This document shows, in pieces, positions 54,567 through 64,000 of a DNA stretch of 64,000 nt. Within the stretch, counting starts at the first letter, position 1. Each line of letters opens with the position of its first letter. The notes below the pieces were generated by a model. That model worked only from the letters and a program-made list of their open reading frames with translations. It made no database searches and was not told where the DNA came from. The position numbers and the translations under genes are program-made. The stretch is taken from contig NZ_VTUC01000006.1 in the NCBI RefSeq assembly GCF_008364555.1, positions 1 to 64,000 of the forward strand. Direction: 5' to 3'. This DNA comes from Enterobacter vonholyi. Its GTDB lineage: Bacteria; Pseudomonadota; Gammaproteobacteria; Enterobacterales; Enterobacteriaceae.

Positions 54567-55547
54567 ATGCTTGATTATGCCCATCACCAGCACCGTTCCG
54601 ATCGGCGTCACCTGCTTTTGCTGGTGCTGCTGCTCATTGCCTCCGCGGGCGTGAGCCTCTGCGCGGGCGACAGATGGATTGGGCCTGAAAGCTGGTGGGG
54701 GCCTGACGGGCAGCTCTTCGTCTGGCAAATTCGCCTGCCGCGCACCGTCGCGGTGGTTCTGGTCGGTGCCGCGCTGGCGCTATGCGGCACCATAATGCAG
54801 GCGTTGTTTGATAACCCTCTGGCGGAGCCGGGGCTGCTCGGCGTGTCGAACGGAGCGGGCGTAGGCCTGATTGCGGCGGTAATGCTGGGAGGAGGAGAAC
54901 TCTCGGGATGGCGTATTAGCCTGAGCGCTATTCTCGGTGCACTGCTGATCACAGCGATACTTCTTCGTTTCGCCAGACGGCACTTATCGACCAGCCGTCT
55001 GCTGCTTGCCGGCGTGGCGCTGGGGATCATCTGTAGCGCGTTGATGACCTGGGCGGTCTACTTCTCAACATCCTTTGACCTGCGACAGCTCATGTACTGG
55101 ATGATGGGCGGTTTTGGCGGCGTTGACTGGCACCAGGGCTGGCTGATGGCGCTGCTGGTACCGGTCATCGTGTGGGCTGCCCTGCAGGCGCAGCCGCTGA
55201 ATATGCTCGCGCTAGGTGAAACCTCTGCCCGCCAGCTCGGTATGCCGATTGGATTCTGGCGCAATGTGCTGGTAATAGCCATTGGCTGGCTGGTCGGCGT
55301 CAGCGTGGCTCTGGCGGGCGCGATCGGTTTTATCGGGCTGGTGATCCCGCACATGCTGCGTCTGTGTGGCCTCACGGACCACAGAACCCTGCTTCCGGCC
55401 TCGGCGGTTGCCGGGGCCGTTACGCTGCTGGTGGCCGACGTCATCGCCCGGCTTGCCCTGACGGCCGCAGAGCTGCCCATTGGTGTGGTGACCGCCACGC
55501 TGGGCGCGCCGGTATTTATCTGGCTACTATTAAAAGCTGGACGTTAA
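54567..55547 (+). CDS. btuC: Vitamin B12 ABC transporter permease BtuC
   Basis: Homodimeric permease of the BtuCDF cobalamin importer, 326 residues and about ten membrane helices. Family motifs are [32 protein letters not shown] and the coupling-loop segment [18 protein letters not shown], which contacts BtuD. The ATG at 54567 gives the family length; the longer frame crosses the ihfA terminator. btuE follows after 22 bases. Confidence 0.95.
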   Translation: MLDYAHHQHRSDRRHLLLLVLLLIASAGVSLCAGDRWIGPESWWGPDGQLFVWQIRLPRTVAVVLVGAALALCGTIMQALFDNPLAEPGLLGVSNGAGVGLIAAVMLGGGELSGWRISLSAILGALLITAILLRFARRHLSTSRLLLAGVALGIICSALMTWAVYFSTSFDLRQLMYWMMGGFGGVDWHQGWLMALLVPVIVWAALQAQPLNMLALGETSARQLGMPIGFWRNVLVIAIGWLVGVSVALAGAIGFIGLVIPHMLRLCGLTDHRTLLPASAVAGAVTLLVADVIARLALTAAELPIGVVTATLGAPVFIWLLLKAGR

Positions 55548-55569
55548 ATCGACAACCTGAGGAAATGCT

Positions 55570-56121
55570 ATGCAGTCAGATATCCTGAATACTGAAGTGA
55601 CCACCATTGATGGCGATAAAACCACGCTGGAACGCTACAAAGGCAACGTGCTGCTTGTCGTCAACGTGGCATCCAAATGTGGCCTGACGCCGCAGTACGA
55701 GCAGCTGGAAAATATTCAGAAGGCCTGGGAGAAAGACGGTTTTACCGTGCTGGGATTCCCGTGCAACCAGTTCCTGGGCCAGGAGCCGGGCAGCGAAGAA
55801 GAGATTAAAACCTTCTGCAGCACCACCTATGGCGTGACGTTCCCGATGTTCAGCAAAATCGATGTCAATGGGGAAGACCGCCATCCGCTGTATGCGAAGC
55901 TGATCGCTGCCGCGCCGAAGGCCGTTGCGCCTGAAGGAAGCGGTTTTTATGAACGCATGGCCAGCAAAGGACGCGCGCCGCTTTACCCGGACGATATCCT
56001 GTGGAATTTTGAAAAATTCCTGATTGGTCGCGATGGCCAGGTCGTTCAGCGTTTTTCGCCCGATATGACCCCAGAAGATCCGATCGTCATGGAATCGATC
56101 AAGCTGGCGCTGGCGAAATAA
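55570..56121 (+). CDS. btuE: Thioredoxin/glutathione peroxidase BtuE
   Basis: Glutathione peroxidase-family peroxidase of 183 residues, as in E. coli, where it reduces peroxides with thioredoxin; it is not essential for B12 uptake. The peroxidatic residue is cysteine in [16 protein letters not shown], not selenocysteine; conserved Gln is in [13 protein letters not shown] and Trp in [15 protein letters not shown]. It ends by overlapping the btuD ATG by one base (TAATG). Confidence 0.96.
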   Translation: MQSDILNTEVTTIDGDKTTLERYKGNVLLVVNVASKCGLTPQYEQLENIQKAWEKDGFTVLGFPCNQFLGQEPGSEEEIKTFCSTTYGVTFPMFSKIDVNGEDRHPLYAKLIAAAPKAVAPEGSGFYERMASKGRAPLYPDDILWNFEKFLIGRDGQVVQRFSPDMTPEDPIVMESIKLALAK

Positions 56122-56876
56122 TGTCTTTGCTGATGCAGCTCATGGACGTTGCCGAGAGGGGACGTCTTGAGCCGATGACCGGCGCCGTCAATGCGGGAGA
56201 AATCCTGCATCTTGTCGGGCCGAACGGCGCAGGAAAGAGCACGCTGCTGGCACGGATGGCAGGCATGACTGACGGAGAAGGGCAGATAACGCTGCTTGAG
56301 CATACGCTCGCCGACTGGTCACCGGTCTCGCTGGCGCATCGGCGCAGTTACCTCGTGCAGCAGCAGGTGCCGCCCTTTGCGATGCCGGTCTGGCATTATC
56401 TGATGCTGCATTTGCACGACAAACAACATACAGCACTGCTGACTGACGTGGCCGCGGCCCTCGGGCTGGAAGATAAACTATCCCGGCACGCCAGCCAGCT
56501 TTCCGGCGGAGAGTGGCAGCGGGTGCGACTGGCGGCTGTCATCCTTCAGATCCACCCGGCAGGCAATCCTCACGGGCGGATGCTGCTTCTCGATGAACCC
56601 ATGAGCGGTCTGGATGTGGCGCAGCAGGCAGCACTGGATACGCTTTTAAGCGCCCTGAGCCGACAAGGCATCGCCGTGGTGATGAGCAGTCATGACCTCA
56701 ACCACACGCTGCGTCATGCCCACCGGGTGTGGCTACTGTCGCAGGGAAAGATGGTCGCCAGCGGTACTCGGGATCAGGTGCTTACGCCGCCCCATCTTGC
56801 CCGCGCATACAACATGTCGTTCCGAAGGCTGGATATAGAGGGACATAAGATGCTGATTTCTACCGGGCAAACGTAA
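56121..56876 (+). CDS. btuD: Vitamin B12 ABC transporter ATP-binding protein BtuD
   Basis: ATPase that powers the BtuC permease. It has 251 residues (249 in E. coli), with Walker [11 protein letters not shown]-loop QQQVPPFAM, signature [12 protein letters not shown], Walker [13 protein letters not shown] and the switch histidine SSHDLNHT. It starts on the last base of the btuE stop. The periplasmic protein BtuF is encoded elsewhere. Confidence 0.96.
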   Translation: MSLLMQLMDVAERGRLEPMTGAVNAGEILHLVGPNGAGKSTLLARMAGMTDGEGQITLLEHTLADWSPVSLAHRRSYLVQQQVPPFAMPVWHYLMLHLHDKQHTALLTDVAAALGLEDKLSRHASQLSGGEWQRVRLAAVILQIHPAGNPHGRMLLLDEPMSGLDVAQQAALDTLLSALSRQGIAVVMSSHDLNHTLRHAHRVWLLSQGKMVASGTRDQVLTPPHLARAYNMSFRRLDIEGHKMLISTGQT

Positions 56877-56950
56877 CCGTTTCTTGCCTCTTAGCACAAT
56901 TGCACGCTAAATTACGAAAAGAACAAAAAGAGCAGAGGATTCGTCTGAAA

Positions 56951-57415
56951 ATGCGATTCTGGTTTATCCTGATGGCCGCACTCTTTCTTGCGGGATGCAG
57001 TAGCCATCGTGCGCCGCCGCCTAACCCACGGCTTTCAGATTCGATCACCGTCATTGCCAGCCTCAACGACCAGCTGAGCAACTGGCGCGGTACGCCTTAT
57101 CGCTACGGTGGCATGAGCCGCGGCGGCGTAGATTGCTCCGGCTTCGTTCTGATGACGTTTCGCGACAAGTTTGATTTACAGCTTCCTCGCGAAACGCGCA
57201 AGCAGGCCGAAATTGGTACTGAAATTGATAAAGACGATCTACTGCCCGGGGACCTGGTTTTCTTCAAAACCGGCTCGGGTGAAAGTGGTCTGCACGTGGG
57301 CATTTATGATACAGACAATCAGTTCATTCACGCCTCGACCAGCCGCGGCGTGATGCGTTCTTCTCTTGATAATGTTTACTGGCGTAAAAATTTCTGGCAG
57401 GCACGACGTATATAG
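56951..57415 (+). CDS. nlpC: NlpC/P60 lipoprotein peptidase
   Basis: Probable cell-wall endopeptidase anchored as a lipoprotein, 154 residues as in E. coli. Lipobox LAGC gives lipidated Cys16. The NlpC/P60 catalytic triad is Cys62 (VDCSGFV), His115 (GLHVGIY) and His127 (FIHAST). ATG 56951 is selected because it starts the signal peptide; the frame opens 17 codons earlier. It follows btuD but may have its own promoter in the 74-base gap. Confidence 0.95.
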   Translation: MRFWFILMAALFLAGCSSHRAPPPNPRLSDSITVIASLNDQLSNWRGTPYRYGGMSRGGVDCSGFVLMTFRDKFDLQLPRETRKQAEIGTEIDKDDLLPGDLVFFKTGSGESGLHVGIYDTDNQFIHASTSRGVMRSSLDNVYWRKNFWQARRI

Positions 57416-57709
57416 TCTTTGTCAGAAACTTCTCTTATGGCGGCATGGTAACTAATAAATCATGCCGTTTTTTCTCAAATAAGATGCTTAAAGTTAAATT
57501 TATCTAAAATTATCGAATCCTGCATGTGTCTGTTTTATCTAAAACTGGCTATTATTTTGCAACCAGGATAAAATTATTTTAGATTCAGGGATAAATCTGA
57601 AAATAAATACGGAACTAATGAAATTATTCTTATTAAAATCAAGACAGTGGAATTGTGTCGGCAATTGCTCCAGGATGTCCTCTCTCATCTTTAATGCGGA
57701 GCGAGTGCA
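57416..57709. other. AT-rich control region upstream of ydiV
   Basis: Beyond the nlpC terminator this gap of just under 300 bases is markedly AT-rich and has no credible gene. Its composition suggests binding by H-NS-type proteins, which would suit the low expression reported for ydiV in E. coli. This is inference. Confidence 0.5.
57441..57474 (+). terminator. nlpC intrinsic terminator
   Basis: CGGCATG and CATGCCG form a 7-bp stem across a 13-base A/T-rich loop, followed by six T. Confidence 0.8.
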
Positions 57710-58426
57710 ATGATTATTACGCTAGATAATGCTTACCAGTCTGAACTGCTGCTTCTGCCCGCCCGTAATAGCGCAGGGGAGCTTAAAGGTTTAGAGGTTC
57801 TGGTTAACTTTACTGGCGTCGGCAGCGATGTGAGGATCCCCACTGAACTCGTTATCCCTCGGCTTTCAGCAGCTGAAGAGTTAGTGCTTTTTAACGAAAA
57901 ACTGCAATTGCTTGATACCTGTAAACTGTTTTTTATTCAGCATCAGTTAATTGCATGGATCAATATTACACCTGCAATAGTTGAATTTTTATTAAGTAAT
58001 GGAAACGCTGTTTCAATTCTTGAGCGTTATCCGTTTCTTGAGTTTACTGTTAATGAGAATTATCCAGGTTTAAATAACGGCAAGGACGATCTGCAGCTGG
58101 CGAGAATGGCAATCCATTTCCCGTTGGTGCTGGCAAACTTTGGCGCAGGCGCCGCCTCGCTCAAAGCTGTCTATGATGGATTATTTAAACGGGTAATCCT
58201 AGATAAAGGATTCATTCAGCAGCGCGCACCGGAGCTCTCTTTTGAGCCTTTTATGCGCGCCATCCTCTGGCAAATCACACCGCATTGCCAGTCAGTGATC
58301 GTCTCGGGCATTGACGATCACAGCCTGTTGCAACGCGTGTTGTCCTTCAATTTTGGCGCCATGCAGGGCGCACTTTGGCCAGCCGTCTCTGCCGAGCACG
58401 TTACAACGCTGGTTCAGCAGCGATAA
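57710..58426 (+). CDS. ydiV: Degenerate EAL-domain anti-FlhDC factor YdiV
   Basis: EAL-fold protein without cyclic-di-GMP hydrolysis. In Salmonella (as RflP) and E. coli it binds FlhD and blocks flagellar gene activation. It has 238 residues (237 in E. coli). The EAL motif is changed to EVL (KGLEVLVNF) and the acidic metal-binding set is incomplete, so it is expected to be inactive as a phosphodiesterase. Fold residues such as [12 protein letters not shown] and [14 protein letters not shown] are kept. The 5' half is AT-rich compared with the neighbours. Confidence 0.92.
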   Translation: MIITLDNAYQSELLLLPARNSAGELKGLEVLVNFTGVGSDVRIPTELVIPRLSAAEELVLFNEKLQLLDTCKLFFIQHQLIAWINITPAIVEFLLSNGNAVSILERYPFLEFTVNENYPGLNNGKDDLQLARMAIHFPLVLANFGAGAASLKAVYDGLFKRVILDKGFIQQRAPELSFEPFMRAILWQITPHCQSVIVSGIDDHSLLQRVLSFNFGAMQGALWPAVSAEHVTTLVQQR

Positions 58427-58487
58427 CCCTTGCTTTCGCCCGTGTTTAAGTCCGGGTAAACCCTCTACACTAAAAGCAGGAGGACCT

Positions 58488-59930
58488 ATGACCCTGTCTT
58501 TTACTGCTCAATGGCATGATGAGTTGCCCGGCTTTTACACCGCACTCAAACCAACACCGTTACAAAATTCACGCCTTATCTGGCATAACGATTTGCTGGC
58601 AGAAGAACTGGCCATTCCGCCTGAGCTGTTTCAGCGTTCAGAGGGCGCTGGCGTCTGGGGAGGTGAAACGTTACTCGCCGGAATGCAACCACTGGCGCAG
58701 GTTTATAGCGGACATCAGTTTGGCGTCTGGGCGGGTCAACTGGGCGACGGCAGGGGGATCCTGCTCGGTGAACAACTGCTTCCCAACGGAGAGACGGTTG
58801 ACTGGCACCTGAAAGGCGCGGGCCTGACGCCCTATTCGCGAATGGGCGACGGGCGTGCGGTTCTGCGTTCAACGATCCGCGAATGCCTGGGCTCCGAAGC
58901 GATGCATGCCCTGGGGATCCCCACCACCCGCGCGCTGTCGATCGTTACCAGCGATACGCCGGTTGTGCGCGAAACCGTGGAAAAGGGCGCAATGCTGATG
59001 CGTATCGCGCAAAGCCATCTGCGCTTCGGTCATTTTGAGCACTTTTACTATCGTCGCGAGCCGGAAAAGGTGCGCCAGCTGGCAGACTTTGCCATTCGCC
59101 ACCACTGGGCGCATCTGATGGACGAGGCGGATAAATACGTTCTCTGGTTCAGGGATGTGGTGGCCCGTACCGCAACCCTGATTGCCCGCTGGCAAACGGT
59201 AGGCTTTGCCCATGGCGTTATGAATACGGACAACATGTCGCTTCTCGGGTTGACCTTCGACTACGGCCCGTTTGGTTTCCTGGACGATTATCAGCCGGGG
59301 TATATCTGCAACCACTCCGACTATCAGGGGCGCTACAGTTTTGACAATCAGCCCGCGGTGGGCCTGTGGAACCTGCAGCGGCTTGCGCAAACCCTGTCGC
59401 CGTTTATCGACGTTGATGCCCTAAATGATGCGCTCGACAGCTATCAGGACATATTACTGCGGGAATATGGCACGCTGATGCGCAACAAGCTGGGGCTGGT
59501 GACGCAGGAGAGGGGCGATAACGACATCCTCAATGGCCTGTTTGCCCTGATGGCGCGCGAGGGCAGCGATTACACGCGCACCTTCCGGATGCTGGGGCAG
59601 ACGGAGCAGCACAGCGCCGCCTCCCCGCTGCGCGATGAGTTTATTGACAGACAGGCGTTTGACGACTGGTTTGCATCGTACCGCGCGCGGCTGCAGCAGG
59701 AACAGGTAGATGATGCGACTCGCCAGACGCAGATGAACGCAACAAACCCCGCAATGGTGTTGCGCAACTGGCTGGCGCAGCGGGCGATTGAGCAGGCGGA
59801 GCAGGGCGAGTATGACGAGTTACACCGTCTGCACGTGGCGCTGCGCACGCCGTTTGCCGACCGGGATGATGATTACGTCAGCCGCCCGCCTGACTGGGGC
59901 AAGCGGCTGGAGGTCAGTTGCTCAAGCTAG
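58488..59930 (+). CDS. selO: Protein adenylyltransferase SelO
   Basis: Pseudokinase-fold enzyme (YdiU) that transfers AMP from ATP to Ser, Thr or Tyr residues of proteins, linked to redox stress. It has 480 residues (478 in E. coli). Nucleotide-binding motifs are [23 protein letters not shown] and the metal-binding [25 protein letters not shown]. The C-terminus ends in SCSS, with cysteine in place of the selenocysteine of vertebrate SelO. ATG 58488 follows AGGAGG. The longer frame from 58311 overlaps ydiV and is rejected. Confidence 0.96.
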   Translation: MTLSFTAQWHDELPGFYTALKPTPLQNSRLIWHNDLLAEELAIPPELFQRSEGAGVWGGETLLAGMQPLAQVYSGHQFGVWAGQLGDGRGILLGEQLLPNGETVDWHLKGAGLTPYSRMGDGRAVLRSTIRECLGSEAMHALGIPTTRALSIVTSDTPVVRETVEKGAMLMRIAQSHLRFGHFEHFYYRREPEKVRQLADFAIRHHWAHLMDEADKYVLWFRDVVARTATLIARWQTVGFAHGVMNTDNMSLLGLTFDYGPFGFLDDYQPGYICNHSDYQGRYSFDNQPAVGLWNLQRLAQTLSPFIDVDALNDALDSYQDILLREYGTLMRNKLGLVTQERGDNDILNGLFALMAREGSDYTRTFRMLGQTEQHSAASPLRDEFIDRQAFDDWFASYRARLQQEQVDDATRQTQMNATNPAMVLRNWLAQRAIEQAEQGEYDELHRLHVALRTPFADRDDDYVSRPPDWGKRLEVSCSS

Positions 59931-59940
59931 ATATTTTTTG

Positions 59941-59969
59941 CCGGGAAGCGGCTTCGCCTTACCCGGCCT
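59941..59969. repeat. REP element between selO and the ketone-body cluster
   Basis: GCCGGGAAGCGGCTTCGCC followed by TTACCCGGCCT matches the REP consensus with the central palindrome. It lies between the convergent ends of selO and the 3-hydroxybutyrate dehydrogenase gene. Confidence 0.8.
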
Positions 59970-59974
59970 GAACA

Positions 59975-60745
59975 TCACTGCGCGACCCAGCCGCCATCCA
60001 TATTCCACGCTGCACCGCGAACGTTAACGGCGCTGTCGCTGCACAAAAACAGCGCCAGTTCGCCCAGCTGCTCCGGGGTAACAAACTCGCCCGAAGGCTG
60101 TTTCTCCGCCAGAAGCTGTTCCCGAGCCTGCTCCGGCGGAATGCCGTCGGCGATACGCTTGTCGATTTGCTGTTGCACCAGCGGCGTCAGTACCCAGCCG
60201 GGGCAGATCGTATTGGCGGTAATGCCGGTGCGCGCGGTTTCCAGCGCCAGCGATTTCGTAAAGCCCACTACGCCATGCTTGGCAGCAACGTAGGCTGACT
60301 TCTCTTTTGACGCGACCAGCCCGTGAACGGAGGCGATATTAATGATGCGCCCCCAGTTTTTCTCGCGCATGGCGGGCAGCGCCAGCCGGCTGGTGTGAAA
60401 TACCGAGGAGAGATTAATGGCGATAATGTCGTTCCATTTTTCTACCGGAAACGCGTCAACCGGCGCCACGTGCTGTATGCCCGCGTTGTTGACAAGAATG
60501 TCCACGCCGCCAAACTGCGATTCGGCATAGCGCATCATGGCTTCAATTTGCAGCACGTCACGCAGGTCCGCATCGTGATAGCCCGGCTTTTTGCCCAGGT
60601 GCGCAATAGCTTCTCTTGCTGAGTCGCTATCGCCGAAACCGTTGAGGATAAGCTGCGCCCCGGCCTTCGCCAGTACGCGGGCGATCCCAAGGCCAATGCC
60701 GCTGGTCGAGCCGGTGACCAGGGCGGTTTTACCGTTCAGATTCAT
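59975..60745 (-). CDS. D-3-hydroxybutyrate dehydrogenase (short-chain dehydrogenase)
   Basis: Oxidises D-3-hydroxybutyrate to acetoacetate with NAD. The 256-residue classical SDR has the cofactor motif TGSTSGIGLGIA (8-19), NNAGIQHVAPV and the catalytic Ser-Tyr-Lys set in NIASVHGLVASKEKSAYVAAKHG. GIQHVAPVDAFP and the later CPGWVLTPLV are typical of bacterial HBDH. ATG 60745 follows AAGGAG. It is the last gene of the leftward cluster; its position behind a thiolase and a CoA transferase supports the call. Other SDR substrates cannot be excluded. Confidence 0.87.
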   Translation of the reverse strand: MNLNGKTALVTGSTSGIGLGIARVLAKAGAQLILNGFGDSDSAREAIAHLGKKPGYHDADLRDVLQIEAMMRYAESQFGGVDILVNNAGIQHVAPVDAFPVEKWNDIIAINLSSVFHTSRLALPAMREKNWGRIINIASVHGLVASKEKSAYVAAKHGVVGFTKSLALETARTGITANTICPGWVLTPLVQQQIDKRIADGIPPEQAREQLLAEKQPSGEFVTPEQLGELALFLCSDSAVNVRGAAWNMDGGWVAQ

Positions 60746-60755
60746 CTTTCTCTCC

Positions 60756-62147
60756 TTACACAATGCCGGTCAGATAAAACACGGCAATGACAAAAAGCAC
60801 TGCCAGACTTTTAATGATGGTGATAGCGAAAATGCCGCCGTAGGCCTGGCGATGGCTCAGGCCTGTAATAGCCAGCAGGGTAATCACCGCGCCGTTATGG
60901 GGAAGGGTATCCATCCCCCCGCTCGCCATTGAAGCCACGCGGTGCAACACCTCTAGCGGGATATTGGCGGCATGGGCGGCGGCAATAAACGTGTCGGACA
61001 TAGCGGCGAGTGCAATACTCATCCCGCCGGACGCCGAGCCGGTGATCCCCGCGAGAACGGTCACGCTGATGGCTTCATTCAGCAGCGGATTCGGAATAGC
61101 CGCCAGCGCGTGGGATAACACCAGAAAACCGGGCAGGGCGGCGATAACCGCGCCGAAACCATACTCCGAGGCGGTATTCATCGCCGCCAGAATGGCGCCG
61201 CTCACCGCCGTCCGGCTGCCTTCAGCCAGGCGCCCCTGGATATTGCGAAAGCCAAAAATCAGCACCAGCAAAATACCGGCGATCAGCGCCGCTTCCACGG
61301 CCCAGATGGCGGTGATCTTGCCCACCTCGGTCACGATCGGTTTCGCCAGACCGGGCAGGGTCAGCTCGTGGGTCGTGCCGTACCAGACGGGGATCCAGCG
61401 GGTAAACAGCAGGTTCAGTATGCCCACCACCAGCAGCGGGGAGATAGCAATAAGCGGGTGAGGAAGGTTAATGTTGTCCGGCGTTTCGGGCTCATTTTTC
61501 AGATCCGTGCCGTAACCTTCTTTGTTATTGAACGCCTTACGACGCTGGCGCTCCAGCCAGAGCAGGCCAAAGACGATAATAAACAGAGAGCCGATAAGCC
61601 CCAGCCACGGGGCGGCCCAGGCGTTGGTACCAAAGAAGCTGGTGGGGATGATGTTTTGGATCTGCGGCGTACCGGGCAGGGCATCCATGGTAAACGAGAA
61701 GGCCCCCAGCGCCACGGTGGCCGGGATCAGCCGTTTAGGGATGCCGCTCTGGCGGAACAGCTCCGCGGCAAACGGGTAAACCGCAAACGCCACCACGAAC
61801 AGCGACACGCCGCCGTAGGTTAACAGCGCACACACCAGGACAATTACCGGGATGGCGTGGCGACGGCCCAGGATCTGAATCGCGGTGGCGACGATGGATC
61901 GCGAGAAGCCGGAAAGCTCAATCAGTTTGCCAAACACCGCCCCCAGCAGGAACACCGGGAAGTAGAGCTTGACGAAGCCCACCATCTTTTCCATGAACAG
62001 GCCGGTAAAGGTTGGGCCGACGGCGCCCGGATCGGTCAGCAGTACGGCACCGAGCGCCGCAATTGGCGCAAACAAAATCACGCTATATCCGCGATAGGCC
62101 GCCAGCATCAGCAGCCCCAGCGCCGCCAGGGCAATTAACACGCTCAT
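60756..62147 (-). CDS. GntP-family permease, probable 3-hydroxybutyrate/acetoacetate transporter
   Basis: A 463-residue membrane protein with about twelve helices. The GntP/Ato-type motifs YFPVFLLGAVFGKLIELSG, TYGGVSLFVVAFAVYPFA and LPHNGAVITLLAITGL are present. Members carry gluconate or short-chain organic acids; the neighbours suggest hydroxybutyrate or acetoacetate here. It begins 44 bases after the thiolase gene and ends 10 bases before the dehydrogenase start, so all are in one transcript. Confidence 0.85.
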   Translation of the reverse strand: MSVLIALAALGLLMLAAYRGYSVILFAPIAALGAVLLTDPGAVGPTFTGLFMEKMVGFVKLYFPVFLLGAVFGKLIELSGFSRSIVATAIQILGRRHAIPVIVLVCALLTYGGVSLFVVAFAVYPFAAELFRQSGIPKRLIPATVALGAFSFTMDALPGTPQIQNIIPTSFFGTNAWAAPWLGLIGSLFIIVFGLLWLERQRRKAFNNKEGYGTDLKNEPETPDNINLPHPLIAISPLLVVGILNLLFTRWIPVWYGTTHELTLPGLAKPIVTEVGKITAIWAVEAALIAGILLVLIFGFRNIQGRLAEGSRTAVSGAILAAMNTASEYGFGAVIAALPGFLVLSHALAAIPNPLLNEAISVTVLAGITGSASGGMSIALAAMSDTFIAAAHAANIPLEVLHRVASMASGGMDTLPHNGAVITLLAITGLSHRQAYGGIFAITIIKSLAVLFVIAVFYLTGIV

Positions 62148-62191
62148 TACGACTCCTCACTTTAATTATTATTCGGGTACCAACGAGATGC

Positions 62192-63373
62192 TTAACGTTC
62201 AACGGTGAGGGCGATGCCTTGCCCGCCGCCTACGCACAGGGTGACGAGTCCTTTTTTAACGTCACGGCGCTGCATTTCGTACAGCAGCGTCACGAGGATG
62301 CGGCAGCCGGAGGCGCCAATCGGATGACCCAGGGCGATCGCGCCACCGTTAACGTTCACCTTTCGCTCATCCCAGCCGAGCTGCTTACCCACCGCCAGCG
62401 CCTGCGCGGCAAAGGCTTCATTGGCTTCAATGAGGTCCACGTCATCGAGCGTCCAGCCCGCTCGTGCCAGCGCGGTCTGGCAGGCGCTGACCGGACCGAT
62501 GCCCATCACCGCCGGATCAACGCCCGTCACGGCGTAACTCACGATGCGGCCCAGGATCGGCAGTCCGCTCGCCCGTGCGTTTTCGCCGCTCATCAGCAGC
62601 ACCGCAGCGGCACCGTCGTTGAGGGTGGAGGCATTTCCGGCCGTGACCGTGCCTTCCTCCTGCAAAAAGGCGGGGCGCAGCTGCGCAAGCTGCTCGGCGG
62701 TGGTGCCTGGCCGGGGCTGCTCGTCACGGCTGACAATAAGCGGAGGCTTTTTACCCTGTTTCACCGTCACCGGCGCAATCTCCGGGGCAAAACGACCCGC
62801 TTCGGCGGCGGAAGCCGCTTTCTGCTGCGACCGGGCAGCGAAGGCGTCCTGCTCTTCGCGTGAAACGCCAAACTGCCGGGCGACGTTTTCAGCGGTGATC
62901 CCCATGTGGTAATCGTTGAACGCATCCCACAGGCCGTCCGTAATCATGCTGTCCTGCAGGCCCGTATGGCCAAAACGCAGCCCTGAACGCGCGCCGTCCA
63001 GTAGATAGGGGGCGTTGCTCATGCTCTCCTGACCGCCTGCGATAATCGCGTCCGCGTCGCCGCAGCGGATCGCCTGCGCGGCGAGCTGAACCACTTTCAA
63101 GCCCGCGCCGCAGACCAGGTTGACCGTTGTCGCCGGCGTGCTGACGGGCAATCCGGCGGCGATGGCCGTCTGGCGCGCAGGGTTTTGTCCGCATCCCGCC
63201 GTCAGCACCTGGCCGAAAATCACCTCGTCTATCGTCTCTGCTGGAAGACCGCTGCTTTCAAGCAGACGATGAACCGCGACGGCTCCCAGCTCGGCCGCAG
63301 AGAGGGGCGCGAGCGATCCGCGAAAACTGCCAATGGGGGTTCGCGTGGCCCCGACAATCATGACCTCTTTCAT
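62192..63373 (-). CDS. Acetyl-CoA C-acetyltransferase (thiolase II)
   Basis: Cleaves acetoacetyl-CoA with CoA to two acetyl-CoA. At 393 residues it has all thiolase signatures: nucleophilic Cys88 in [25 protein letters not shown] with the catalytic histidine, and the second cysteine in LCVGGGQG. It resembles AtoB and PhaA; the cluster points to degradation rather than polyhydroxybutyrate synthesis. It lies 9 bases from the CoA-transferase B subunit gene. Confidence 0.93.
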   Translation of the reverse strand: MKEVMIVGATRTPIGSFRGSLAPLSAAELGAVAVHRLLESSGLPAETIDEVIFGQVLTAGCGQNPARQTAIAAGLPVSTPATTVNLVCGAGLKVVQLAAQAIRCGDADAIIAGGQESMSNAPYLLDGARSGLRFGHTGLQDSMITDGLWDAFNDYHMGITAENVARQFGVSREEQDAFAARSQQKAASAAEAGRFAPEIAPVTVKQGKKPPLIVSRDEQPRPGTTAEQLAQLRPAFLQEEGTVTAGNASTLNDGAAAVLLMSGENARASGLPILGRIVSYAVTGVDPAVMGIGPVSACQTALARAGWTLDDVDLIEANEAFAAQALAVGKQLGWDERKVNVNGGAIALGHPIGASGCRILVTLLYEMQRRDVKKGLVTLCVGGGQGIALTVER

Positions 63374-63382
63374 GGTGAGTCC

Positions 63383-64000
63383 TCAGCTAAAGCGCATCTC
63401 GCGAACGTCGTCCGCCACAATCATTTTTCCGGCCGTCTTAGCCGCTATTTCGTCGATACTGACGCCGGGGGCGTATTCCCGCAGGATGAACGCGCCGTCC
63501 GCGATCTCGAGCAGCGCGAGGTCGGTTAAGACCCGGCGGATACAGCCCGCCCCCGTGAGCGGCAGCGTGCAGCGCGACAGTAGCTTTGACTCACCGCTTT
63601 TCGACGCGTGGGTCATCACCACAATGATGTTCTGCGCTCCGGCGACGAGATCCATCGCGCCGCCCATACCCTTCACCATCTTTCCGGGGATCATCCACGA
63701 GGCGATATTGCCTTCGACATCCACCTCAAACGCGCCCAGCACAGTCAGGTCAACATGGCCGCCACGGATCATGGCAAACGACTGGGCCGAGTCGAAAATG
63801 GCCGCGCCCGTCCGTGCGGTCACGGTCTGTTTACCGGCGTTGATCATGTCCGCATCAAGGCTCTGTTCGTCAGGAAACGCGCCCATCCCCAGCAGTCCGT
63901 TTTCCGACTGAAGCATCACGTCCATTCCTTGCGGAATGTAGTTCGCCACCAGGGTAGGAATACCGATCCCCAGGTTGACGTAATATCCGTCGCGCAGCTC
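63383..64000 (-). CDS. 3-oxoacid CoA-transferase subunit B (5' end outside window)
   Basis: Moves CoA from succinyl-CoA or acetyl-CoA to acetoacetate. The frame is open to the right edge: the window ends inside ELRDGYYVNLGIGIPTLVANYIP, the family N-terminus, so only about 5-15 residues are missing. The catalytic glutamate is in LQSENGLLGMG. The rest, including GGHVDLTVLGAFEVD and MGGAMDLVAGA, matches AtoA/ScoB. Subunit A should lie directly to the right. Confidence 0.92.
   Translation of the reverse strand, partial: ELRDGYYVNLGIGIPTLVANYIPQGMDVMLQSENGLLGMGAFPDEQSLDADMINAGKQTVTARTGAAIFDSAQSFAMIRGGHVDLTVLGAFEVDVEGNIASWMIPGKMVKGMGGAMDLVAGAQNIIVVMTHASKSGESKLLSRCTLPLTGAGCIRRVLTDLALLEIADGAFILREYAPGVSIDEIAAKTAGKMIVADDVREMRFS

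Overview
The window is chromosomal DNA from a gamma-proteobacterium of the Enterobacteriaceae, most likely Enterobacter or a close relative. Almost every protein resembles its Escherichia coli counterpart closely, and the gene order follows the E. coli gapA to ydiU segment. The chb, ast and btu/nlpC blocks are intact. A ketone-body catabolic cluster at the right end, not known from this place in E. coli, and an accessory stretch at the left end depart from that backbone. The species cannot be fixed from this sequence alone.

Layout. 1-1.2 kb: the 3' end of an IS3-family insertion sequence, then two AT-richer unknown genes (a zinc-ribbon protein and a coiled-coil membrane protein). 1.5-20.7 kb: central metabolism and housekeeping: gapA, msrB, yeaC, ansA-pncA, sppA, ydjA, selD-topB, gdhA, ynjH, nudG, a ynjA-like gene with ynjF, and one long leftward run xthA-(VTT membrane protein)-ynjB-ynjC-ynjD-ynjE. 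21.1-27.2 kb: the astCADBE arginine succinyltransferase operon behind a sigma-54 promoter with NtrC-like sites. 27.5-31.3 kb: spy, ves, cho (with a LexA box), nadE, osmE. 31.6-36.8 kb: the chbBCARFG chitobiose operon. 36.9-46.8 kb: katE, cedA, tcyP, ydjM (LexA boxes), hxpB, yniB, yniA, ydiZ, pfkB, ydiY, yniD and an extra 30-residue membrane peptide. 47.3-54.5 kb: the translation block thrS-infC-rpmI-rplT-pheM-pheST-ihfA, with the ATT start of infC and the pheM attenuator visible. 54.6-59.9 kb: btuC-btuE-btuD, nlpC, ydiV, selO. 60.0-64.0 kb: a leftward cluster of CoA-transferase subunit B (cut by the window edge), acetyl-CoA acetyltransferase, a GntP-family permease and a 3-hydroxybutyrate dehydrogenase. 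Together these would take up D-3-hydroxybutyrate or acetoacetate and convert it to acetyl-CoA.

REP-type palindromes and a second GC-rich palindrome family sit in several gaps between genes. I found no tRNA, rRNA or CRISPR array. I saw no clear new defence or mobile system. The most unusual items are the left-edge gene pair with a Shine-Dalgarno-like poly-glycine tract before an internal start, a possible attenuating leader ORF in front of ydiY, the unassigned 30-residue peptide upstream of thrS, and the ketone-body cluster.
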